Assembly: GCA_963731125.1 (NCBI GenBank) | Contig: CAVSVP010000008.1 | Location: forward strand, 310,001 to 374,000 | Direction: 5' to 3' | Length of the DNA: 64,000 bases | Source of the DNA: CAVSVP01 sp963731125 | GTDB taxonomy: Bacteria; Pseudomonadota; Gammaproteobacteria; Competibacterales; Competibacteraceae | Shown here: positions 9,761 through 17,649 of the stretch, piece by piece | Position numbering within the stretch: position 1 is the stretch's first letter | Layout of the letters: each line of letters begins with the position of its first letter | Position numbers and translations under genes: made by a program | The notes under the pieces: model-generated | Told to the model about the DNA's origin: nothing | What the model saw: the letters and a program-made list of their open reading frames with translations, nothing else | The model's database searches: none

Positions 9761-11596
9761 GTGAGAAAACCTAAAATGGGATCGAAACATGCGAACTTAC
9801 TGATCGTTCATGGTGATACTGAGACCCGTGGTTCGTTGTTACAGCTGCTTAGCGCAGAAGGGTACATGGTTTCTACGACAGGAGACGGTAGTCAGGCGCT
9901 GGATATGCTGCAAAAGCAGCATTTTGATATGGTGCTTTGCGGCGTACAGCTATCAGAGCTGGATGGCTATCAGCTATTGGGACGACTTAAGGCAAATTCA
10001 CATCCCGCCTGTCCAGAAGTCATCATGATCGCGGCAGCAGATCATAAAGAGAGTATTATCCGAGGCCTAGAATTAGGTGTGGATGACTTTATTCTGGAGC
10101 CGGTTGAGCCAGTCCAGCTACAAGCCAAGGTGCAAGCGATACTGGAGAAAAAGCAACTTTACGAACGGGTTGAGTCGCTGAGAGCCAGGCTACGCAAGCT
10201 GACGCACGACCTAACTGAAGTTATCCTCCCGCTGGGAATTGCGCTATCAGCGGAAAAGAACCTCGATCGGCTGTTAGAGCGAATCGTGCTTGAAGGCAAG
10301 TCAATCTGTAATGCCGACGGCGGCACTCTTTATCTGCGTACCAAGGAAGATACCTTAAAATTTGTTATTATGCATAACAATTCCCTTGCGATTGCGATGG
10401 GCGGTACTACGGGAAAAGAAATTCTGCTTGCTCCTTTAAATCTCTATGACCCTGTTTCCGGAGAACCCAACTACCATAATGTGGCTACCTACGCAGCCTT
10501 GCATGGAGAATCCATTAATATCGCTGATGTTTATCATGCAGAGGGTTTTGATTTTTTTGCTACCCAAACGTTTGATAAGAAGAACAACTATCGGACTATT
10601 TCTTGCCTGACAATTCCCCTTACAGATAACGTCAATAATGTAATAGGTGTTTTACAGCTGCTTAACGCCCAAGATTCGCATACAGGGCGGGTGATTCCCT
10701 TTGATCCCTATTTGCAGCTGGTAGCCGAATCGTTAGCGTCTCAAGCGGCCGTAGCCCTTAATAACAACATACTCTTGCAGCGTGAACGAGAGTTGTCGAA
10801 ATTCGAGCGCGACATGCAGATCGGCAGACAGATGCAGGCTGATTTTTTGCCGGCGGAGCTTCCATCTTTGCCGAACTGGGAAATAGCCGCCTTCTTTGAG
10901 CCTGCCCGGGAAGTCAGTGGAGATTTCTATGATGCCTTTACGCTGCTGAACAACACGAAAATCGCCCTGGTGATTGCTGATGTCTGTGATAAAGGCGTGG
11001 GTGCAGCTTTATTTATGACCCTTATTCGTAGCTTAATTCGGGCATTTTCCGAGCAGCATTATTCATTGCGTGTCCACGACTCACTAAGTGACGAGCAATC
11101 TGCTGTCGCTCTGAAGAGTGCCGTTTTAGCGACTAATGATTATATTGCCATCAATCATGCTCGGATGAACATGTTTGCCACGCTCTTCTTTGGCGTGCTG
11201 GACCCGAAATCAGGATCGCTGATTTATGTCAATGGAGGACATGAAGCGCCTGTTCTCATGGGGTCTAATGGTGTGCAGGCACGGTTGGGTCAAACCGGAC
11301 CGGCCGTGGGTATAATGCCGAATGTCAATTTTAGAGTTGAACAGATAGACCTCAATAGGGGAAATACGCTATTCGCCTATACGGATGGTGTCACTGAAGC
11401 TCGAGCACTTGATAACAAATTTTTCTCTGAGCAACGACTGCTGTCGTCGTTAACATCTCTGGACTCTGTCACCGCGGGTGATATGCTAGAGTCGATTAAG
11501 GCTAGGGTGCATTCTTATATTGGGAGCGCTGAGCAGTTTGACGATATCACGATGTTAGCTATCCGAAGGACTCAAGAACAGTGTCATTGGGATTGA
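9761..11596 (+). CDS. PP2C-type phosphatase with degenerate receiver and GAF domains (RsbU/IcfG-like)
   Basis: A 611-residue protein: receiver-like domain (about 11-130), GAF domain (about 165-335), coiled linker (QIGRQMQADFLP), then a SpoIIE/RsbU PP2C domain (about 380-605) with metal-site motifs EVSGDFYDAF, IADVCDKGVGAALFM and YTDGVTEA. It should dephosphorylate the STAS antagonists and so release the ATPase's target. The receiver lacks its phospho-site: where the Asp belongs the sequence is LCGVQ (Gly61), the acidic pair is His17-Gly18, the Thr is Ala, and the Lys is Glu113. The start is GTG at 9761; an ATG at 9776 is an alternative. It is the last gene of the operon. Confidence 0.93.
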   Translation: MRKPKMGSKHANLLIVHGDTETRGSLLQLLSAEGYMVSTTGDGSQALDMLQKQHFDMVLCGVQLSELDGYQLLGRLKANSHPACPEVIMIAAADHKESIIRGLELGVDDFILEPVEPVQLQAKVQAILEKKQLYERVESLRARLRKLTHDLTEVILPLGIALSAEKNLDRLLERIVLEGKSICNADGGTLYLRTKEDTLKFVIMHNNSLAIAMGGTTGKEILLAPLNLYDPVSGEPNYHNVATYAALHGESINIADVYHAEGFDFFATQTFDKKNNYRTISCLTIPLTDNVNNVIGVLQLLNAQDSHTGRVIPFDPYLQLVAESLASQAAVALNNNILLQRERELSKFERDMQIGRQMQADFLPAELPSLPNWEIAAFFEPAREVSGDFYDAFTLLNNTKIALVIADVCDKGVGAALFMTLIRSLIRAFSEQHYSLRVHDSLSDEQSAVALKSAVLATNDYIAINHARMNMFATLFFGVLDPKSGSLIYVNGGHEAPVLMGSNGVQARLGQTGPAVGIMPNVNFRVEQIDLNRGNTLFAYTDGVTEARALDNKFFSEQRLLSSLTSLDSVTAGDMLESIKARVHSYIGSAEQFDDITMLAIRRTQEQCHWD

Positions 11597-11661
11597 TCAA
11601 CTCATTAACTGGAGGTGATATTTTCTGATCTTAAGCAGCTAACAGGCAGACGTAAACGTAT

Positions 11662-11821
11662 TACTCGATGATCAAGTTTTTAGTTCTTGACTTTATGAAT
11701 TTTCCGATTGTCAGACACTTAGAAATTTACGGCCAAGGATCGCCAAGACAAAGCAAAATTCTAACTTACTGAAATTTCAATATTTTAGAATGTCAAGCTA
11801 AAGAAACTTGAGGATCGAGTA
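11662..11821 (+). repeat. 160-bp MITE-like element, copy 2
   Basis: Same sequence, ends and orientation as 4357-4516, with two substitutions (A for G in the CTAACTTRCTG segment, G for A near the right end). It starts 65 bp after the phosphatase stop codon. The pair therefore brackets the operon as direct repeats 7.3 kb apart. Confidence 0.85.
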
Positions 11822-12258
11822 TTATGCAACAAACTCTAAACATCCTGACAATGGTCATATAGCCGGTTGATTTTTAAAACGATGGCACTAATATAATATA
11901 AATCAGCTGATTATATAAAGAATGATGCAAAGGGTAGACAAATTTAACAGGAACCTCAATCCAGACAACAGGAGTGAAGGTTCGTAACGCTGAGGCAGAG
12001 ACGAATTCATTCAAGGGGGGATCGGGCCACCGTAAGCCTGATGTTTGACGTGGGAACTGAGGGAAGCCAACTGAAAATCACTATGGCTTCCGCGAATGGA
12101 ACTATGTCTTAGCATGTTATTAGACCAAACTGTTACAGCATGGATTCGTATGACTGGCAGTTTGGAAGGGAAAGCCCGGGAAGGCATTCCTAGGCTGGTT
12201 TGAGCGCAATGCCAAAAAAATAGCTTAATAACGGCATGCAGTCGAGGAGAAAAATTCA
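11822..12258. other. Intergenic region, no gene supported
   Basis: About 440 bp between the repeat and the hydrolase gene. It has AT-rich stretches such as ATATAATATAAATCAGC near 11890-11910 that could be promoter material. A reverse 82-codon frame (12011-12259) looks like chance. The last bases carry a strong GAGGAGA ribosome binding site for the gene that follows. Confidence 0.6.
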
Positions 12259-13107
12259 TTGAAGATTTGCTTTTATGGTGTGCGAGGTTCCATATCGACG
12301 CCCGGTCCTGATACGGCCAAATTCGGTGGCAATACCTCTTGTATTCATGTTCAGTTAGACACAGGACAAGACCTCATTTTTGACGCGGGCACGGGAATAC
12401 GCAAGCTGGGCCACGTGCTGCTGAGTTCGCAGAAACCTCTCATCATACTCCTGAGTCACTGGCACTGGGATCATATTGAAGGTTTACCCTTTTTCAAACC
12501 GATTTATCAGTCAGGTCGCCAAATCAACATTCTTTCTGGAGATTCCAATCCTAACGAGAAGTTAGATTTACTATCAGTGCAAATGGACGGTGCGCGTTTT
12601 TTCCCTGTCAGCGCAAGCCAATTAAGCTCTCGTGTTCACTACATTACCTGTGTGGACGAGAAATCTTTTTTGTGCAGTCAAGGCATTAACCTCGCAATGA
12701 AACCATTAAACCATCCGGGGGGTGGTCGAGCCTTTCGGCTGGAGGAAAATGGAGCATCTTTTGTCTATGTCAGCGATAATGAAATCGATCCTCCGGGCAA
12801 ACTCAATACAACATATGATGATTGGGTGAAGTTTTGTTATCGGGCAGACGTGCTCGTCCACGATGCTCAATATTTAGAGTCAGATATGCCTCAAAAACGA
12901 GGCTGGGGACATTCGCTCGTATCCCAGGCAAGACAATTAGCATTAGATGCCGAAGTCGGCAAACTGATTCTGTTCCATCATGATCCTGATCGTAGTGATC
13001 ACGATTTGAAAAGAATTCAAGCGGAGAGCAACACATTTTTTAAAAGTAAACGCGCATTGACAAAAAGCCTATGTGCTTGGGAAAGCCTAGTGTTGCAGAT
13101 TGAGTAA
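12259..13107 (+). CDS. Metallo-beta-lactamase-fold hydrolase (PhnP / class-II cyclic phosphodiesterase-like)
   Basis: A 282-residue protein beginning KICFYGVRGSISTPG, the usual opening of this MBL subgroup, with FGGNTSC, the metal motif SHWHWDHIEG (HxHxDH) near residue 73, a later metal-ligand stretch YVSDNE, and C-terminal GWGHS and LFHHDP. It is likely a cytoplasmic phosphodiester or cyclic-nucleotide hydrolase; the substrate is unproven. The start is a TTG placed 8 bp after GAGGAGA; no ATG or GTG fits the conserved N-terminus. It is downstream of the partner-switch operon in the same direction but separated by 660 bp, so it is likely its own unit. Confidence 0.87.
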   Translation: MKICFYGVRGSISTPGPDTAKFGGNTSCIHVQLDTGQDLIFDAGTGIRKLGHVLLSSQKPLIILLSHWHWDHIEGLPFFKPIYQSGRQINILSGDSNPNEKLDLLSVQMDGARFFPVSASQLSSRVHYITCVDEKSFLCSQGINLAMKPLNHPGGGRAFRLEENGASFVYVSDNEIDPPGKLNTTYDDWVKFCYRADVLVHDAQYLESDMPQKRGWGHSLVSQARQLALDAEVGKLILFHHDPDRSDHDLKRIQAESNTFFKSKRALTKSLCAWESLVLQIE

Positions 13108-13294
13108 AACACAACCTGACCGTACTATAGACGTTCAGAAAAATAGTTTCCAAAATCAGTTTTCTAAGCTTTTGTTTTCATTATTGTCGTAGACATGATG
13201 ATGGGAAATTTAATTTCTGAAAGACTATAGTTAGTACTTCAACTTTTTGGATGGCGTCTCACGGCTGTACATCCATGTTACTAGGTTGCCGCAG

Positions 13295-13750
13295 TTACTC
13301 AGACTTTTTTAACATGGCGCAGCCGGCCACCAGTCCGAATTTACTTCCAAAATAACAAGATTTCATTTCGTTTGCAGAAAGCACCTCCACCATGGCGTTG
13401 CCCTCATCATCAACACAATGCCAATTATTGGGCTTTACTTCTGCACACACAAAGCGGTCTGCTGCCGATTTCCCAGTTTCGGCCTCTTTGCCGCCCCAGC
13501 TGCCTTGCACTAAACCGCCTTCGTGCGCATCAATAGTAATGGTAAGGCTGCCTTCTGTTCTGCGCGCCGTCGGGTCCGTACCGGCTTCTTGAGGGCGATA
13601 AGTATATGGACCCTGACCAGCGCGCGGGGCGTTGATGACGAATGATTTGAATTGCCCGGTCCATGTTCCAGTGAGATCTGTTTCTGCCTGAACCGTCACA
13701 CTTGTGATACACCATACGCAGAAACTGACAACGACAAAATATGTTTTCAT
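13295..13750 (-). CDS. Secreted hypothetical protein
   Basis: A 151-residue protein that I do not recognise. It has a clear signal peptide (about residues 1-22, ending V-Q-A), then DLTGTWTGQF, a start often seen in small beta-barrel, lipocalin-like periplasmic proteins. There are four Cys in the mature part, so disulphides are possible. It is on the same strand as and downstream of the cyclase-family gene, about 180 bp apart, with an AGGGAGGTATTC leader upstream. The function is unknown. Confidence 0.72.
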   Translation of the reverse strand: MKTYFVVVSFCVWCITSVTVQAETDLTGTWTGQFKSFVINAPRAGQGPYTYRPQEAGTDPTARRTEGSLTITIDAHEGGLVQGSWGGKEAETGKSAADRFVCAEVKPNNWHCVDDEGNAMVEVLSANEMKSCYFGSKFGLVAGCAMLKKSE

Positions 13751-13928
13751 ATGAATACCTCCCTATCGTTAAGATTAACTAACACATTGCTCGTTTGAAT
13801 ATCAGCTATTGCTCTATTGATTTAAAGAATAGCTCATTATTGTTGGTTTCCAATAGAAATAACTCACAATGACGGCAGTCCAGTTAATCGTAGACGTCAA
13901 CTTTCAACAGCAACTCACTAGACCGGGT

Positions 13929-14885
13929 TCAGTGGATGGCCACCGGATTGACAAACATTTGCACAGCGCCCCTGATCTTAGCCTGCCCTAACACAAACAG
14001 AAATTCCCAGGCCTGGTCGCTGATTAACGGCCCTGTGTTCATCATCTCCAAGAGATAAATGCCTTCCTGCTGAAGCAAGATGAGATGGCCTTGAAAGGGG
14101 CGGTCCTCCTGCTGAGGAGGAACGACGTCCACACCCCATGTGTCGGCGCCTACTGCCACGGGACCAAGGGTGGCTAGATATTCTGCGGCGTCCTCGCTTA
14201 TCCCTGGCTCACCACTTGTCCATTGCTGGGGATCAGTCGGTAGCACGTGTTCAGTCCAGCCGGTGTGGAAGAGAATCACGTCGCCCTGATGCAGCTCCAC
14301 TCCCTGCCGCTTTGCCGCCGCTTTGATATCGTCGGCGGTAAAGTACTGCCCCGCTGCCATGTGCTGGACGCCAAAATGCCCTGCCATGTCGAGCACAACG
14401 CCGCGTGCTACGAGGGGAGGAATTTTCTCGATCCCCAGTTTGGTTAGGCCAGTAATGTTAGCAAAATCTTTCGCATTATTACAATTATAGTAAATACCAT
14501 CCCAGCCGGCATGGCCCAGACCGTCGATTTGCGAACCAATGCCGAACCACCCCTGGAAGGCATCATCGTTATAGACAAAATCGTTAGGGAAAGGTCGCTT
14601 GCCTTCCTGCTGGCCTGGCTGCACCACTTGCAGCATCAGGGCACGCGGTGGGAAAGCTGGTGTGTCCCGGTCAATCGTAAATCCTAGCGAATAAACTTTG
14701 CCGCTCTTGATCAGCTGAGAAGCCGCCAGCACGCTTTCGGAGGTAATTCGATTAGCGGCGCCAATCTCGTCGTCAGGCCCCCACGGCGACGGTTTGCACT
14801 TTTGAGTTTGCGCCCATATCGCTTCGCACATGACCATAACGCCAACTAATATTCCCATCGCCCCCCATCGCATTGATTTCATCAT
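13929..14885 (-). CDS. Cyclase-family (kynurenine formamidase-like) secreted hydrolase
   Basis: A 318-residue protein with an N-terminal signal peptide (cleavage near IWA-Q) and then a PF04199-type cyclase fold, starting W-G-P-D-D-E-I-G-A-A-N. The metal-binding signature, usually HxGTHxDxPxH, appears as GSQIDGLGHAGWDG, and GVVLDM plus GDVILFHTGW match later conserved strands. It is therefore a likely metal-dependent amidohydrolase or lactonase exported to the periplasm, with one His replaced in the first motif. The ribosome binding site GGTGGAGT is next to tandem ATG codons. The substrate is unknown; relatives include arylformamidases and uncharacterised cyclase-family proteins. Confidence 0.85.
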   Translation of the reverse strand: MMKSMRWGAMGILVGVMVMCEAIWAQTQKCKPSPWGPDDEIGAANRITSESVLAASQLIKSGKVYSLGFTIDRDTPAFPPRALMLQVVQPGQQEGKRPFPNDFVYNDDAFQGWFGIGSQIDGLGHAGWDGIYYNCNNAKDFANITGLTKLGIEKIPPLVARGVVLDMAGHFGVQHMAAGQYFTADDIKAAAKRQGVELHQGDVILFHTGWTEHVLPTDPQQWTSGEPGISEDAAEYLATLGPVAVGADTWGVDVVPPQQEDRPFQGHLILLQQEGIYLLEMMNTGPLISDQAWEFLFVLGQAKIRGAVQMFVNPVAIH

Positions 14886-15070
14886 ACTCCACCTTTCTGA
14901 AAATGTGGTATGAACATTAAAATATAGTCTTAGCGGTAGAATTCCTCATTTAAAGATTATTGTCCCGGAGGGCACTATTAAGAATAGATCGATATACTGC
15001 CATGGTAAATGTCCCCCTCAATGCACTGCGTTACAGTGGTAAAAAAAATTATGCTAATGCAGATCAAGCA

Positions 15071-15670
15071 ATGGTGAGAAAAATACTCATCATATTCGCT
15101 CACCCGGCGTTTCAAAAATCACGGGTCAATAAATACTTAATTGATGGCCTGTCACAGATTGACGGTGTTACGTTTCATGATCTCTATCAATGCTATCCTG
15201 ATTTTGACTTCGATATCCAAGGTGAGCAGCGGCTGTTGGAGGAGCACGATGCGCTCGTGTTTCATCATCCTTTCTTTTGGTACAGCACGCCTGCCATTCT
15301 GAAAGAGTGGCAGGACCTTGTGCTAGAACACGGTTGGGCCTATGGAAGCCAGGGGGACGCACTAAGAGGCAAGCTTTTTTTTAACATCATCACGACCGGC
15401 GGAAGCGCCGAGACTTACTACCCCAAGGGGCAAAACCACTTTACGGTAAGGCAGCTCCTGACACCCATCGAGCAAACCGTCAGCCTTTGCAAGATGCGCT
15501 TTCTGCCTCCTTATGTGGTGCATGGTACCCATTCGATTGATGAGAAGACGGTCCGCATCCATAGAGAGAATTACCATCGGCTTCTGATTATGTTTCGTGA
15601 TGGGACGCTGAACATCGAAAAAGCGTGTCAACTGAATTACCTAAACGACTATCTCCGCAAACCAGAATAG
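15071..15670 (+). CDS. kefF: KefF/KefG-like NAD(P)H oxidoreductase (flavodoxin fold)
   Basis: A product of about 199 residues starting KILIIFAHPAFQKSRVN, the flavodoxin_2 opening, with FHHPFFWYSTPAILKEWQD and GKLFFNIITTGGSAETY for FMN and quinone/NADH binding. Known members are cytoplasmic ancillary subunits that activate Kef K+/H+ antiporters during electrophile stress. I use the ATG at 15071; longer frames from 14960 add residues outside the family. It lies 12 bp upstream of the Kef gene, which supports the role. Confidence 0.85.
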   Translation: MVRKILIIFAHPAFQKSRVNKYLIDGLSQIDGVTFHDLYQCYPDFDFDIQGEQRLLEEHDALVFHHPFFWYSTPAILKEWQDLVLEHGWAYGSQGDALRGKLFFNIITTGGSAETYYPKGQNHFTVRQLLTPIEQTVSLCKMRFLPPYVVHGTHSIDEKTVRIHRENYHRLLIMFRDGTLNIEKACQLNYLNDYLRKPE

Positions 15671-15682
15671 CGAGTTAATTCC

Positions 15683-17588
15683 ATGGAAGAAGGTGGAATT
15701 TTTTTTCAGGCGTTTATCTACCTAATCGCCGCGGTGGTTTCGGTTCCTATCGCCAAGCGTATTGGGCTGGGTTCGGTTCTCGGCTATTTGATAGCCGGTA
15801 TTATCATCGGGCCTTCTGTGTTGGGTCTGGTGGGTGAGGAGGGGCAGGACGTGATGCACTTCGCTGAGTTTGGCGTGGTGATGATGCTTTTCCTGATCGG
15901 ACTTGAGCTTCAGCCGGCGCTGCTGTGGAAGCTCCGTGTCCCAATCCTTGGGATGGGTGGCCTACAGGTCGGTTTAACGGCGGGACTCGCAACAATGATT
16001 GGCTTACTTGTAGGTCTGGCGTGGCAAACTTCGCTAGCATTGGGACTCACCCTTGCGCTGTCGTCTACCGCCATTGTTTTGCAAACATTGAACGAAAAAG
16101 GCCTGATGAAGACTGACGGAGGGCAAAGTTCGTTTTCTGTTTTGCTGTTTCAGGACATCGCAGTCATACCAATTCTCGCACTATTTCCGTTGCTCATAAT
16201 CACTGGTGCGGAAACTGGCGTTCATGGCGGTGGAGAATCATCATACAACGACGTGGATGGAAGGACTGCCGATTTGGGCGCAGACCGGAATAGTGCTGAG
16301 TGTTGTGGCGCTGATTATCTTCGCCGGCTGGTATATTATCAATCCCATTTTTCGCCTGATTGCCAAGACCCATCTTCGAGAAATTTTTACCGCCACCGCA
16401 TTATTGCTCATCATCGGAATTGCAATCTTGATGACGCGAGTCGGTTTAAGTCCCGCACTAGGTACGTTTCTGGCTGGTGTAGTCTTGGCAGAGAGCGAAT
16501 ACCGCCACGAACTGGAAACGGATATTGAACCGTTTAAGGGGTTGTTGCTAGGTCTTTTTTTTATTGCCGTCGGTGCATCGGTGGACTTCCACTTGATCGT
16601 TGCTGAGCCTCTGTTGATTACGCAGCTTGTGCTGGCCTTAATCGTAGTGAAGTTCCTCGTTCTGTTTATGATAGGCCGGTTTTTTAAAATGAGTCTAGAC
16701 AACAATCTTCTGTTTGCTTTTGCCCTGGCTCAGGGTGGAGAGTTTGCCTTCGTATTGTTTTCATTTGCCGTTCAAAACAACATTATAACCAGTGCCATCG
16801 CCAATCCTATGATTGCAGTGGTTGCGGTGTCCATGGCGTTGACCCCGCTTCTGATACTCATCAATGAAAAATTGATTCAACCGCGATTTGGGACGAAAAC
16901 GGCTGAGGCTAAGAAAGAAGACACCATCGATGAGAAAAATAACGTGATTATCGCAGGGTTTGGACGCGTCGGCAGTACCGTTGGACGCTTTCTTCAAGCC
17001 AATGGCGTGCAGGCCACCTACCTCGACATTGATCCAGATAACGTGGATCTGCTTCGCAAGATGGGTTTTAAAGTATTTTATGGAGACGCTTCCCGTTATG
17101 GTTTATTGTACGCCGCGGGGGCCGAAGACGCCAAGCTGTTGATTGTTGCCGTGGACAATCCAGACAAAACACTAGAAATTGTTGAAACTGCTAAAAAACA
17201 TTTTCCGGCGCTGACAATCCTTGCCAGAACGGTGGGTTGGAATGATTCCTACGAAATACTCGATGCCGGAGTGAACCACGTATACCGAGAATTCCTGGAT
17301 TCGGCACTGCGTATGGGCGCGGATGCTTTATGCCTGCTCGGATCTCGCCGGTACCAGACATACCGTGCAGCCAAAACGTTCCGCAAACACGACGAGCATC
17401 ATTTGCGAGAGCTCGCCGACATGCGCCATGATCAAAAACAACTGATTTGGGGAACGAAACAGCGTATTCAAGATCTGGAACAGCTACTTCGCACCCAAAT
17501 TGAGAATGTTGGAAAAGATAAAGATATTGGCTGGGACGCCACGACACTGATAGATGAGTATGGTAGACGTTCGACAACCAAAGACTAA
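15683..17588 (+). pseudogene. Kef-type K+/H+ antiporter, frameshifted
   Basis: Glutathione-gated type K+ efflux antiporter (KefB/KefC). The first part (15683 to about 16240) encodes the N-terminal Na/H-exchanger helices, including SVLGYLIAGIIIGPSVLG. The rest continues in the third frame from about 16210 to 17588 with GTFLAGVVLAESEYRHELE, the NAD-binding RCK/TrkA-N domain (IIAGFGRVGSTVGRFL), and a KefC-like tail. The two frames join within 16206-16245, consistent with a one-base insertion or two-base deletion. Otherwise the protein would be of normal length, about 630 residues. It may be a real mutation or a sequencing error; if real, the downstream piece lacks the first transmembrane half. 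The upstream gene is the KefF partner. Confidence 0.82.
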
Positions 17589-17649
17589 TATCATTTTCCG
17601 GCTAATTATAATAAAATCAAAAAATTAATGTTTATAAACCACGTCTCCA

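Noticed and set aside
4558..11596. Composite transposon formed by the 160-bp repeats
   Set aside because: The repeats are non-coding and no matching transposase is present; only the deletion potential is supported.
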